Notes: generated by a model from the letters alone, not told the origin. Counted from the first letter of the stretch, positions 9,944 through 23,939 are shown. The stretch: DNA of 64,000 nt from Psettodes erumei (GCA_016785225.1 JAFBJZ010000107.1:1674001-1738000), one strand, 5' to 3'. Translations and numbers: made by a program.

Positions 9944-12900
9944 AACATCCAAAAATGGCAAAATTTCAAAATGCCTCAAAATGACTCAAAATGCAAGAAA
10001 ACATCAAAGAACACTGTTTTATGAACACTAGATACAATGTTAGGTGTTAAAAATGCAAAAAAGGTCATACTTTAGCATGTCAGAAAACATAAGAAAAATG
10101 TCGAAAAAATGCGAAAAATGGCAAAATTTCAAAATGCCTCAAAATGCCTCAAAATGCAAGAAACATCAAAGAACACTGTTTTATGAATACTAGATAACAT
10201 ATTAGGTGTTAAAAATGCAAAAAGGTCGTATTTTAGCATGTCAGAAAAAATGAAAAAAACGACATACCGCGGTATGTCGAAAAAATACGAAAAATGGCAA
10301 AATTTCAAAATGCCTCAAAATGCCTCAAAATGCAAGAAAACATCAAAGAACACTGTTTTATGAACACTAGATACAATGTTAGGTGTTAAAAATGCAAAAA
10401 AGGTCATACTTTAGCATGTCAGAAAACATAAGAAAAATGTCGAAAAAATGGGAAAAATGGGAAAAATGGCAAAATTTCAAAATGCCTCAAGATGCAAGAA
10501 AACATCAAAAAACACTGTTTTATGAACACTAGATAACATATTAGGTGTTAAAAATGCAAAAAGGGTCGTATTTTAGCATGTCAGAAAAATGTAAAAAAAA
10601 ACGACATACGACATATGTCGAAAAAATACGAAAAATGGCAAAATTCAAACTGCCTCAAAATGCAAGAAAACATCAAAGAACACTGTTTTATGAATACTAG
10701 ATAACATATTAGGTGTTAAAAATGCAAAAACGGTCGTATTTTAGCATGTCAGAAAAAATGAAAGAAAAATGTCGAAAAAATGCGAAAAATGGCAAAATTT
10801 CAAAATGCCTCAAAATGCCTCAAAATGCAAGAAAACATCAAAGAACACTGTTTTATGAACACTAGATACAACGTTAGGTGTTAAAAATGCAAAAAAGGTC
10901 GTATTTTAGCATGTCAGAAAAAATGAAAAAAACGACATAAAATGCGAAAAAATGCGAAAAATGGCAAAATTTCAAAATGCCTCAAAATGCCTCAAAATGC
11001 TAGAAAACATCAAAGAACACTGTTTTATGAACACTAAATAACATATTAGGTGTTAAAAATGCAAAAAAAAGGTCATACTTTAGCATGTCAGAAAAAAATG
11101 AAAAAAAACATAATAAAATATGTCGAAAAAAATGCGAAAAATGGCAAAATTTCAAAATGCCTCAAAATGCCTCAAAATGCAAGAAAACATCAAAGAACAC
11201 TGTTTTATGAACACTAGATAGAATGTTAGGTGTTAAAAATGCAAAAAAGGTCGTATTTTAGCATGTCAGAAAAAATGAAAAAAATGACATACAAAAAAAA
11301 ATGTCGAAAAAAATGCGAAAAAATTCAAAATTTCAAAATGCCTCAAAATGCCTCAAAATGCAAGAAAACATCAAAGAACACTGTTTTATGAACACTAGAT
11401 AACATATTAGGTGTTAAAAATGCAAAAAAGGTCATATTTTAGCATGTCAGAAAAAATGAAAAAAACGACATATGTGGCGGTATGTCAAAAAAAATGCGAA
11501 AAATGGCAAAATTTCAAAATTTCAAAATGCCTCAAAATGCAAGAAAACATCAAAGAACACTGTTTTATGAACACTAGATACAATGTTAGGTGTTAAAAAT
11601 GCAAAAAAGGTCATATTTTAGCATGTCAGAAAAAAAAAAAAAACGACGAAAAATAAAAAAAATGTCGAAAAAATGGAAAAAAAATTTCAAAATTTCAAAA
11701 TGCCTCAAAATGCAAGAAAACATCAAAGAACACTGTTTTATGAACACTAGATAACATATTAGGTGTTAAAAATGCAAAAAGGGTCGTATTTTAGCATGTC
11801 AGAAAAAATGAAAAAAAAAAACATACTGGCGGTATGTGCAAAAAAAAATGCGAAAAAAAATCAAAATTTCAAAATGCCTCAAAAAATGCCTCAAAATGCA
11901 AGAAAACATCAAAGAACACTGTTTTATGAACACTAGATAACATATTAGGTGTTAAAAATGCAAAAAGGGTCATATTTTAGCATGTCAGAAAAAATGAAAA
12001 AACGACGATAATGCGGTATGTAAAAAAATGCGAAAAAATGGCAAAATTTCAAAATTCAAAATGCCTCAAAATGCAGAAAACATCAAAGAACACTGTTTTA
12101 TGAACACTAGATAACATATTAGGTGTTAAAAATGCAAAAAAGGTCATATTTTAGCATGTCAGAAAAAAAAATGAAAAAAACAAAACGACAACGGCGGTAT
12201 GTCGAAAAAAATGCGAAAAATGGCAAAATTTCAAAATTCAAAATGCCTCAAAATGCAAGAAAACATCAAAGAACACTGTTTTATGAACACTAGATAACAT
12301 ATTAGGTGTTAAAAATGCAAAAAAGGTCATATTTTAGCATGTCAGAAAAAAAAAAAAAAAAAAAAATGTAGCGGTATCGAAAAAAATGGAAAAATGTCAA
12401 AAAAATGCCTCAAAATGCCTCAAAATGCAAGAAAACATCAAAGAACACTGTTTTATGAACACTAGATAACATATTAGGTGTTAAAAATGCAAAAAAGGTC
12501 ATATTTTAGCATGTCAGAAAAAAAATGCAAAAAAAAAAAATACATACCGCGGTATGTCGAAAAAAAATGAAAAATGGCAAAATTTCAAAATTTCAAAATG
12601 CCTCAAAATGCAAGAAAACATCAAAGAACACTGTTTTATGAACACTAGATAACATATTAGGTGTTAAAAATGCAAAAAAGGTCATATTTTAGCATGTCAG
12701 AAAAAAAAAATGAAAAAAAAACGACATACGGTATATATGTATCGAAAAAATAAAAAAATGAAAAATTTCAAAATTTCAAAATGCCTCAAAATGCAAGAAA
12801 ACATCAAAGAACACTGTTTTATGAACACTAGATAGCATATATTAGGTGTTAAAAAATGCAAAAAAGGTCATATTTTAGCATGTCAAAAAAAAATGAAAAA

Positions 12901-15900
12901 AAACGACATACGGCGGTATGTGAAAAAAATGCGAAAAAAATGAAAAATTTCAAAAAATTTCAAAATGCCTCAAAATGCAAGAAAACATCAAAGAACACTG
13001 TTTTATGAACACTAGATAACATATTAGGTGTAAAAAATGCAAAAAAAGGTCATATTTTAGCATGTCAGAAAAAAAATGAAAAAAAACGACATACACATGG
13101 TATGTCGAAAAAATCTGAAAAATGTCAAAATTTCAAAATGCCTCAAAATGCCTCAAAATGCAAGAAAACATCAAAGAACACTGTTTTATGAACACTAGAT
13201 AACATATTAGGTGTTAAAAAATGCAAAAAAGGTCATATTTTAGCATGTCAGAAAAAAAATGAAAAAAAAAATACGACATACGGTATGTCGAAAAAATGCG
13301 AAAAATGTCAAAATTTCAAAATGCCTCAAAATGCAAGAAAACATCAAAAGAACACTGTTTTATGAACACTAGATAACATATTAGGTGTTAAAAATGCAAA
13401 AAAAAGGTCATATTTTAGCATGTCAGAAAAAAAAAAAAAAACGACATATGGTAATGTCGAAAAATGTCGAAAAAATGCAAAAATTCAAAATTCAAAATGC
13501 CTCAAAATGCAAGAAAACATCAAAGAACACTGTTTTATGAACACTAGATAACATATTAGGTGTTAAAAGATGCAAAAAAGGTCATATTTTAGCATGTCAG
13601 AAAAAAAAAAAAAAAAAACGACATACTGGCGGTATGTCGAAAAAATGCAAAAAAAAAATGTCAAAATTTCAAAATGCCTCAAAATGCAAGAAAACATCAA
13701 AGAACACTGTTTTATGAACACTAGATAACACATATTAGGTGTTAAAAATGCAAAAAAAAAGGTCATATTTTAGCATGTCAGAAAAAAATGAAAAAAAACG
13801 ACATACGGTATGCGGTATGTCGAAAAAAATGCGAAAAAATGTCAAAATTTCAAAATGCCTCAAAATGCAAGAAAACATCAAAGAACACTGTTTTATGAAC
13901 ACTAGATAGCATATTAGGTGTTAAAAATGCAAAAAAGGTCATATTTTAGCATGTCAGAAAAAAAAAAAAAAAAACGACATACAGGGCGGTATGTCGAAAA
14001 AATGTGAAAAATGTCAAAATTTCAAAATGCCTCAAAATGCCTCAAAATGCAAGAAAACATCAAAGAACACTGTTTTATGAACACTAGAGATAACATATTA
14101 GGTGTTAAAAATGCAAAAAAGGTCATATTTTAGCATGTCAGAAAAAAAAATGAAAAAAAAACGACATACTGGCGGTATGTCGAAAAAAATGAAAAATGTC
14201 AAAATTTCAAAATTTCAAAATGCCTCAAAATGCAAGAAAACATCAAAGAACACTGTTTTATGAACACTAGATAGCATATTAGGTGTTAAAGATGCAAAAA
14301 AAGGTCATATTTTAGCATGTCAGAAAAAAAAAAAAAAAACGACATACGGCGGTATGTCGAAAAAAATGAAAAAATGTCAAAATTTCAAAATGCCTCAAAA
14401 TGCCTCAAAATGCAAGAAAACATCAAAGAACACTGTTTTATGAACACTAGATAACATATTAGGTGTTAAAGATGCAAAAAAGGTCATATTTTAGCATGTC
14501 AGAAAAAATGAAAAAAAAAACGACATACGGCGGTATGTCGAAAAAATGCGAAAAAATGTCAAAATTTCAAAATGCCTCAAAAAAATGCAAGAAAACATCA
14601 AAGAACACTGTTTTATGAACACTAGATAACATATTAGGTGTTAAAAGATGCAAAAAAGGTCATATTTTAGCATGTCAGAAAAAAAATGAAAAAAAAACGA
14701 CATATGGCGGTATGTCGAAAAAAAATCTGAAAAATGTCAAAATGTCAAAATTTCAAAATGCCTCAAAATGCAGGGAAAAAAAAAAATCAAAGAACACTGT
14801 TTCATGAACACTAAACAGCATATTAGGTGTTAAAGATGCAAAAAAGGTCATATTTTAGCATGTCAGAAAAAAAATGAAAAAAAAACGACATATGGCGGTA
14901 TGTCGAAAAAATGCAAAAAAAATGTCAAAATTTCAAAATGCCTCCTCAAAATGCAAGAAAACATCAAAGAACACTGTTTTATGAACACTAGATAACATAT
15001 TAGGTGTTAAAAGATGCAAAAAAAGGTCATATTTTAGCATGTCAGAAAAAATGAAAAAAAAAAACGACATCTGGCGGTATGTCGAAAAAAAATGCGAAAA
15101 TGTCAAAATTTCAAAATGCCTGCCTCAAAATGCAAAGAAAACATCAAAAAGAACACTGTTTTATGAACACTAGATAACATATTAGGTGTTAAAATTGCAA
15201 AAAAGGTCATAGTTTGAATGTCAGAAAAAATGAAAAAAAAACGACATATGGCGGTATGTAAAAAAAAATGCGAAAAAATGTCAAAATTTCAAAAAATGCC
15301 TCAAAATGCAAGAAAACATCAAAGAACACTGTTTTATGAACACTAGATAACATATTAGGTGTTAAAATATGCAAAAAAGGTCATATTTTAGCATGTCAGA
15401 AAAAATGAAAAAAACGACATACATGGCGGTATGTCGAAAAAAAAATGCGAAAAATGTCAAAATTTCAAAATGCCTCAAAATGCCTCAAAATGCAAGAAAA
15501 CATCAAAGAACACTGTTTTATGAACACTAGATAACATATTAGGTGTTAAAGATGCAAAAAAGGTCATATTTTAGCATGTCAGAAAAAAATGAAAAAAAAA
15601 CGACATACGGCGGTATGTGAAAAAAATGAAAAAATGTCAAAATTTCAAAAAATGCCTCAAAAATGCAAGAAAACATCAAAGAACACTGTTTTATGAACAC
15701 TAGATAACATATTAGGTGTTAAAGATGCAAAAAAGGTCATATTTTAGCATGTCAGAAAAAAATGAAAAAACGACATATATAGTATATGTCGAAAAAAAAT
15801 CTGAAAAATGTCAAAATTTCAAAATGCCTCAAAATGCAAGAAAACATCAAAGAACACTGTTTTATGAACACTAGATAACATATTAGGTGTTAAAAGATGC

Positions 15901-18900
15901 AAAAAAGGTCATATTTTAGCATGTCAGAAAAAAAATGAAAAAAAACGACATACGGCGGTATGTCGAAAAAAAATGAAAAAAAAATGTCAAAATTTCAAAA
16001 TGCCTCAAAATGCAAGAAAACATCAAAGAACACTGTTTTATGAACACTAGATAGCATATTAGGTGTTAAAAATGCAAAAAAAGGTCATATTTTAGCATGT
16101 CAGAAAAAAAAAAAAAAAAACGACATACAGATGGTATGTCGAAAAAAAATGAAAAAATGTCAAAATTTCAAAATGCCTCAAAATGCAAGAAAACATCAAA
16201 GAACACTGTTTTATGAACACTAGATAGCATAGTAGGTGTTAAAAATGCAAAAAAGGTCATATTTTAGCATGTCAGAAAAAATGAAAAAAAAACGACATAC
16301 GGGCGGTATGTCGAAAAAAAATGCGAAAAATGTCAAAATTTCAAAATGCCTCAAAATGCCCCAAAATGCAAGAAAACATCAAAGAACACTGTTTTATGAA
16401 CACTAGATAGAATGTTAGGTGTTAAAAATGCAAAAAAGGTCATACTTTAGCACGTCAGAAAAAATAAAAAAAAAAAAACATACGGCGGTATGTCGAAAAA
16501 ATATGAAAAATGGCAAAATTTCAAAATGCCTCAAAATGCAAGAAAACATCAAAGAACACTGTTTTATGAACACTAGATAGCATATTAGGTGTTAAAAATG
16601 CAAAAAAGGTCATACTTTAGCATGTCAGAAAAATGAAAAAAAACGACATATGGCGGTATGTCGAAAAAATCTGAAAAAATGTCAAAATTTCAAAATGCCT
16701 CAAAATGCCTCAAAATGCAAGAAAACATCAAAGAACACTGTTTTATGAACACTAGATAGCATATTAGGTGTTAAAAATGCAAAAAAGGTCATATTTTAGC
16801 ATGTCAGAAAAAATGAAAAAAAACGACATACAATGGTATGTCGAAAAAAATGCGAAAAAATGTCAAAATTTTCAAAATGCCTCAAAATGCAAGAAAACAT
16901 CAAAGAACACTGTTTTATGAACACTAGATAACATATTAGGTGTTAAAGATGCAAAAAAGATCATATTTTAGCATGTCAGAAAAAATATAAAAAACGACAT
17001 AGTATAGTATGTCGAAAAAATGTGAAAAATGTCAAAATTTCAAAATGCCTCAAAATGCAAGAAAACATCAAAGAACACTGTTTTATGAACACTAGATAGC
17101 ATATTGGTGTTAAAAAAATGCAAAAAAAGGTCATATTTTAGCATGTCAGAAAAAATGAAAAAAACGACATATGGCGGTATGTCGAAAAAATGTGAAAAAT
17201 GTCAAAATTTCAAAATGCCTCAAAATGCAAGAAAACATCAAAGAACACTGTTTTATGAACACTAGATAGCATATTAGGTGTTAAAAATGCAAAAAAGGTC
17301 ATATTTTAGCATGTCAGAAAAAATGAAAAAATGTCGAAAAAATGCGAAAAATGTCAAAATTTCAAAATGCCTCAAAATGCCTCAAAATGCAAGAAAACAT
17401 CAAAGAACACTGTTTTATGAACACTAGATAGCATATTAGGTGTTAAAAATGCAAAAAAGGTCATATTTTAGCATGTCAGAAAAAATGAAAAAAACGACAT
17501 ACGGCGGTATGTCGAAAAAATGCGAAAAATGTCAAAATTTCAAAATGCCTCAAAATGCCTCAAAATGCAAGAAAACATCAAAGAACACTGTTTTATGAAC
17601 ACTAGATAGCATATTAGGTGTTAAAAATGCAAAAAAGGTCATATTTTAGCATGTCAGAAAAAATGAAAAAAACGACATACGGCGGTCGAAAAAAAAAAAA
17701 ATCAAAAAAAAATGTCAAAATTTCAAAATGCCTCAAAATGCAAGAAAACATCAAAGAACACTGTTTTATGAACACTAGATAGCATATTAGGTGTTAAAAA
17801 TGCAAAAAAGGTCATATTTAGCATGTCAGAAAAAATGAAAAAAAAAAACGACATACGGCGGTATGTCGAAAAAATGCGAAAAAAAATGTCAAAATTTCAA
17901 AATGCCTCAAAATGCCTCAAAATGCAAGAAAACATCAAAGAACACTGTTTTATGAACACTAGATAGCATATTAGGTGTTAAAAATGCAAAAAAAAGGTCA
18001 TATTTAGCATGTCAGAAAAAAATGAAAAAACGACACATATGGTATGTCGTGAAAAATGCGAAAAATGTCAAAATTTCAAAATTTCAAAATGCCTCAAAAT
18101 GCAAGAAAACATCAAAGAACACTGTTTTATGAACACTAGATAGCATATTAGGTGTTAAAGATGCAAAAAAAGGTCATATTTTAGCATGTCAGAAAAAATG
18201 AAAAAAAAAACATACGGCGGCGGTATGTCGAAAAAAATGAAAAAATGTCAAAAAATTTCAAAATGCCTCAAAATCCTCAAAATGCAAGAAAACATCAAAG
18301 AACACTGTTTTATGAACACTAGATAACATATTAGGTGTTAAAAATGCAAAAAAAGGTCATATTTTAGCATGTCAGAAAAAATGAAAAAAAACGACATATA
18401 CGGCGGTATGAAAAAAAAAAAAATGAAAAATGTCAAAATTTCAAAATGCGTCAAAATGAAAGAAAACATCAAAGAACACTGTTTTATGAACAGTAGATAG
18501 CGTATTCGGTGTTAAAAATGCAAAAAAGGTCATATTTTAGTATGTCAGAAAAAATGAAAAAAAAACGACATACGGCGGTATGTCGAAAAAATGAAAAAAT
18601 GAAAAATTCAAAATTGCCTCAAAATGCCTCAAAATGCAAGAAAACATCAAAGAACACTGTTTTATGAACACTAGATAACATATTAGGTGTTAAAAAAAAA
18701 AAAAAGGTCATATTTTAGCATGTCAGAAAAAAATGAAAAAAAAACACGACATGGCGGTATGTCAAAAAAAAAATCTGAAAAAATGTCAAAATGTCAAAAT
18801 TTCAAAATGCCTCAAAATGCAAGAAAACATCAAAGAACACTGTTTTATGAACACTAGATAACATATTAGGTGTTAAAAATGCAAAAAAGGTCATATTTTA

Positions 18901-21245
18901 GCATGTCAGAAAAAAAAAAAAAAAAACGACATAATGGCGGTATGTCGAAAAAAAATGAAAAAATGTCAAAATTTCAAAATTTCAAAATGCCTCAAAATGC
19001 AAGAAAACATCAAAGAACACTGTTTTATGAACACTAGATAACATATTAGGTGTTAAAAATGCAAAAAAAGGTCATATTTTAGCATGTCAGAAAAAATGAA
19101 AAAAAAACGACATACGGCGGTATGTCGTCAAAAAAAATGCGAAAAAATGTCAAAATTTCAAAATGCCTCAAAATGACTCAAAATGCAAGAAAACATCAAA
19201 GAACACTGTTTTATGAACACTAGATAACATATTAGGTGTTAAAAATGCAAAAAAGGTCATATTTTAGCATGTCAGAAAAAAAAAAAAAAAACGACATACT
19301 GCGGTATGTCGAAAAAATACAAAAAATGGCAAAATTTCAAAATGATTCAAAATGACTCAAAATGCAAGAAAACATCAAAGAACACTGTTTTATGAACACT
19401 AGATAAAATGTTAGGTGTTAAAAATGCAAAAAAAAGGTCATATTTTAGCATGTCAGAAAAATGAAAAAAAAGCGACATACGGTATGTATGAAAAAATGTA
19501 AAAAAAAAAATGTCAAAATTTCAAAATGCCTCAAAATGCCTCAAAATGCAAGAAAACATCAAAGAACACTGTTTTATGAACACTAGATAACATATTAGGT
19601 GTTAAAAATGCAAAAAAAGGTCATACTTTAGCATGTCAGAAAAAAATAAAAAAAAAACACATACGGCGGTATGTCGAAAAAAAAAAAATTTCAAAATGTC
19701 AAAAATTTCAAAATGCCTCAAAATGCAAGAAAACATCAAAGAACACTGTTTTATGAACACTAGATAACATATTAGGTGTTAAAAATGCAAAAAGGGTCGT
19801 ATTTTAGCATGTCAGAAAAAATGAAAAAAACGACATACCGCGGTATGTCGAAAAAATGCGAAAAATGGCAAAATTTCAAAATGCCTCAAAATGCCTCAAA
19901 ATGCAAGAAAACATCAAAGAACACTGTTTTATGAACACTAGATAACATATTAGGTGTTAAAAATGCAAAAAAGGTCATATTTTAGCATGTCAGAAAAAAA
20001 AAAAAAAACGACATACCGCGGTATGTCGAAAAAATGCGAAAAATGGCAAAATTTCAAAATGCCTCAAAATGCCTCAAAATGCAAGAAAACATCAAAGAAC
20101 ACTGTTTTATGAACACTAGATACAATGTTAGGTGTTAAAAATGCAAAAAAGGTCATACTTTAGCATGTCAGAAAAAAATAAAAAAAACGACATCGGGCGG
20201 TATGTCGAAAAAATGGGAAAATGGCAAAATTTCAAAATTTCAAAATGCCTCAAGATGCAAGAAAACATCAAAAAACACTGTTTTATGAACACTAGATAAC
20301 ATATTAGGTGTTAAAAATGCAAAAAAAGGTCATATTTTAGCATGTCAGAAAAAATGTTAAAAAAAAACGACATAGTAAAATGTCGAAAAAAAAATCTGAA
20401 AAATGGCAAAATTTCAAAATGCCTCAAAATAACTCAAAATGCAAAGAAAACATCAAAGAACACTGTTTTATGAACACTAGATACATATTAGGTGTTAAAA
20501 ATGCAAAAAAGGTCATATTTTAGCATGTCAGAAAACATAAAAAAAAATACATCAAATGGTATGGGAAAAAAAAATGCGAAAAATTTCAAAATGCCTCAAA
20601 ATGCCTCAAAATGCAAGAAAACATCAAAAAACACTGTTTTATGAACACTAGATAAAATATTAGGTGTTAAAAATGCAAAAAGGGTCGTATTTTAGCATGT
20701 CAGAAAAAATGAAAAAAACGACATAAAATGCGAAAAAATGCGAAAAATGGCAAAATTTCAAAATGCCTCAAAATGCCTCAAAATGCAAGAAAACATCAAA
20801 GAACACTGTTTTATGAACACTAGATACAATGTTAGGTGTTAAAAATGCAAAAAAGGTCATATTTTAGCATGTCAGAAAAAATGAAAAAAACGACATAAAA
20901 TGCGAAAAATGCGAAAAATGGCAAAATTTCAAAATGCCTCAAAATGCCTCAAAATGCAAGAAAACATCAAAGAACACTGTTTTATGAACAGTAAATAACA
21001 TAGTAGGTGTTAAAAATGCAAAAAGGGTCGTATTTTAGCATGTCAGAAAAAATGAAAAAAACGACATACCGCGGTATGTCAAAAAAATGCGAAAAATGGT
21101 AAAATTTCAAAATGCCTCAAAATGCAAGAAAACATCAAAGAACACTGTTTTATGAACACTAAATAACATATTAGGTGTTAAAAATGCAAAAAGGGTCGTA
21201 TTTTAGCATGTCAGAAAAAATGAAAAAAATGACATAGTATGTCGA
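9944..21245. repeat. Satellite array, about 64 tandem units of about 177 bp
   Basis: By marking the invariant landmark ACACTGTTTTATGAACAC I counted 64 units between 10011 and about 21150, spaced 156-187 bp with a mean near 177 bp. Each unit runs as follows: CTCAAAATGCAAGAAAACAT, CAAAGAACACTGTTTTATGA, ACACTAGATAACATATTAGG, TGTTAAAAATGCAAAAAAGG, TCATATTTTAGCATGTCAG. It then passes through a variable A-rich/palindromic segment (GACATACGGCGGTATGTC and variants), then CGAAAAATGTCAAAATTTC. The + strand is strongly A-biased. Length variation is mainly A-run slippage and one or two copies of an internal TGCCTCAAAA subrepeat. There is no coding potential. The near-nucleosomal unit length is typical of vertebrate satellites. 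The boundary on the right grades into decayed copies. Confidence 0.95.
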
Positions 21246-21760
21246 TAAAATGTCAAAAATGTCAAAAATTTAATAAGGCATAAAAAACGCACCCAAACAT
21301 CAGAATAACGCCATAGTATAGCATGTTGCAAAAATGTAAAAAAAATGTTTAAATCAAAATGGCCTCAAAATGCATCGAAACATCATAGTGTATGGACACT
21401 GCACAGTTAATTATGTGTTGAAATTGGGTAAGAAAGGCAAAAAATGTCACAGTATAGTGTGTCATAAAAACAGAAAAAAACACCATTACAGTACGTCATA
21501 AAAATTAGAAAAATGTCAAAAGTCAAAATGTCCTAAAAACACAACAAAACATAAAAGAATACTGTTGTAAAAGGGTCATTATATAGTATGTCTGGTATGT
21601 TTTTGTTTTTCTTTGTTTTTTTTTACATTTTTAATACATACTATTATATGACAATTTGTCACATTTTCCAACATACTGTATACTACGTTTTTTCTTCATG
21701 TTTGTATGACATAAAGTTTTGTGCAATTGTAGCCTCTGACTTTTTCAGCAAAATATTTAC
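21246..21760. repeat. Decayed satellite-related units, partly inverted
   Basis: After 21245 the unit is still traceable but badly degraded (AAATGTCAAAAATTTAATAAG, ATAGTATAGCATGTTGC, CATCATAGTGTATGGACACTG, GTGTTGAAATTGGG, CATTACAGTACGTCATAAAA). Around 21615-21700 the sequence reads as a reverse-complement relative of the variable part (ACATACTATTATATGAC, CATTTTCCAACATACTGTA). The inverted orientation is my reading by eye and is the weaker part of this call. Confidence 0.6.
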
Positions 21761-22854
21761 TTTACTTTGCTGTGACTTTTTTATGCCTTCATAAGTTATG
21801 ACATTTAAGTTGAAAATTGTACACATTACTGTGCGATGATATTTTTAAATACAATTTTGTTGTATCATACTCTATGTTTCTGAAAATGGTATGCCTTCTG
21901 TGAAAAATTCAGTTTAAGTCTTTTCATAATTTTTCACTTAATCTCTCAGAATGTGACCACCCTGCTGCACATGCCAAAGGAATAACTCCACTTCAGTTTT
22001 CAATTCGATTCAATTTGAAGTCTGTTTCTAAAAGACATTCAATGAGGCTCAATGATTCATTAGCCACATCCAAGAGAAAAACATTTTTTCTCTTCTACCA
22101 CAGATAAATCTTTTTTTTCTCAGCAGGACAGTCATCCCTACATCACTGTAATCTTTCTTGGGTGTCATGTTTTAATAATCCATTCCACAGCCTACTACAG
22201 ATTAACTTTGTTTCACAACATTACAGGGCTAGATCAGTACAAAAACACAACTATATAGCTGCATTATTTACTGGAGAGCTCCAGTCACATAACCTGGGAA
22301 TCCTAACTTGCTCGTGCTGTGGGTTTGAATCCGAAGATATTTTCTTGCATGCATTAGGATGCAGATATTGACTAAAGACAATGATCTGTGCTGCTGCATT
22401 CTCTCAATGGGAGATGGACCAATGTTTCAGTCATAAGAGACTGAGGGCAGAATGTGTACTCCCCTTCAAATCCTTCTTTTTCTCATCTAAATATTTCTAA
22501 AATGTTTTTTGGCATCTTGCTAGGAGCACTTTTCTGGCTATTATGGTTTAAAGAAATATTCAACAAATGCTTGTTGTGACAATGATTAGAAGGCAACACA
22601 TACTCATACTCAGCAAATCAAACTTATTTCTACTCCTCATAACATTGCATTTGCACTGGTCTTTGTGGAGCAGTTTAACTCAATTTTTTTGTGAAAGGAG
22701 ATACTCAAAGTAAAAAGTCACAAATGATATACAGCAGATTAAAAAGTGTTCTTCTGGTTTAAGAGATGAGTATGTTTAAGAGATGCCCTGCACACTACAG
22801 CCTGTTGTCTTAAAGCAAATCCAAATGAGAGATCCAGGTTTGTCTTTAAAGAAC
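21761..22854. other. Intergenic spacer between satellite and tle2 copy B
   Basis: AT-rich single-copy-looking DNA with no supported gene. Short ORFs at 22162-22371 and 22783-22965 show no recognisable domain and lie in non-coding-like composition. Confidence 0.5.
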
Positions 22855-22860
22855 TTTATT
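22855..22860 (-). terminator. tle2: Candidate poly(A) signal AATAAA of tle2 copy B
   Basis: TTTATT on the + strand gives AATAAA for the - strand transcript, about 1.1 kb past the stop codon at 23940. A second candidate lies closer at 23633-23638. The choice is inferred from position only. Confidence 0.4.
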
Positions 22861-23939
22861 TACATGTCCATATATAGCAAGATTCAAGGTTCATTATGGA
22901 GTTGTGAAAATACCTGTCTGCCTATATGTGCCCTAACAAACGCAATAAAAAAACATCACATTTAATGTTGAGTGTTAACGATGAACACAATGTAGCTGAG
23001 GTCATGTCCCCGAAAGTGAAGAGTACCTGTTTGCAAGTTGTTTGAACTGACTTCAGCTTTGTGGCCTCTGGGTCATGGTTTTCTGTCCCACACTGGTTTC
23101 CTCAAAACATCTCCAGATTAATCTTTGTTCTTCCGTTTAAAAAAAAAAAAAAAATCAAAGCAAAAAACAAACAAAAATCAAAAGAAACAATGACAAACTG
23201 AGTCTCAGGACACTTTAGAGGAAACGATCTCTGTTCTGTCATTTACGTACTGGAGATGATACAATCATGTTGCTGCTGAAACTTAACCAGGAGGAAAAAA
23301 ATAGCTGGAACCTCACAGCACACAATCCTGCCATCTGCCACACATCTGCTGCCCTGAGGAGCAGCCACGTGCTGTGGACCAGGCCAGACCAGGCTAAGTT
23401 GCCCAGACTGGGATGATTTTTTTTTTTTTTTTTTAAACACAGCACAGAATATGGACCACATTTTTCCATTAAGAGTTTCAAGCCCCCCTCCCCCTTTGAA
23501 CCCTCCCCACAGTTCTTCGGTCCCTCGTCTGTCTTTTTTGTTTTTTCCCCTCAATGCTGTCCAACTGTTTTGCGAAAAATTCAAAGGCTAAAAAAATATT
23601 TTTTTTGCTAATTTCATGTTCACTACAGAGGTTTTATTTTGTTAAAAAAAAGGAACAAAACAAAAGTTCTTTGGAGGAATCCCACATTTGCGCAGCTATT
23701 GACTAACCAGCGTTCTCAGAGCATTAAAAACAAAGTTTTTTTCCAGAGATGTGACTTTGAGCCCCCCCTTGCATCTCTTTCTTTCTCATTTCTTTCATAA
23801 ACGTAAACAAAACAACAAAATACAAGTTGAGTGTCTCTTGTTTTCCATGCCACCGATGCTCTATACAGTCACTGGTGCAGGAGGGAGCCTCAGCTCTGCA
23901 CCCTGATTATTAATTTTATTTTCTCCAGCCAATCAGAGT
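22861..23939 (-). other. tle2: Probable 3' UTR of tle2 copy B
   Basis: The 1.1 kb downstream of the tle2 stop carries no ORF of note and several A/T homopolymers (for example 23138-23153 and 23418-23434). It lies between the stop and the best poly(A) signal candidate, so it is probably the 3' UTR. Confidence 0.45.

Noticed and set aside
11411..13766. Small ORFs inside the satellite (for example 11411-11596 + and 13563-13766 -)
   Set aside because: They change from unit to unit with A-run slippage, have homopolymer-driven composition and no domain; they are chance openings in repeats.
9944..21245. Repeated units resembling a CRISPR-like repeat/spacer pattern
   Set aside because: The conserved part is over 100 bp, the variable part is a degenerate version of one sequence rather than unique spacers, and the context is a vertebrate nuclear gene region.
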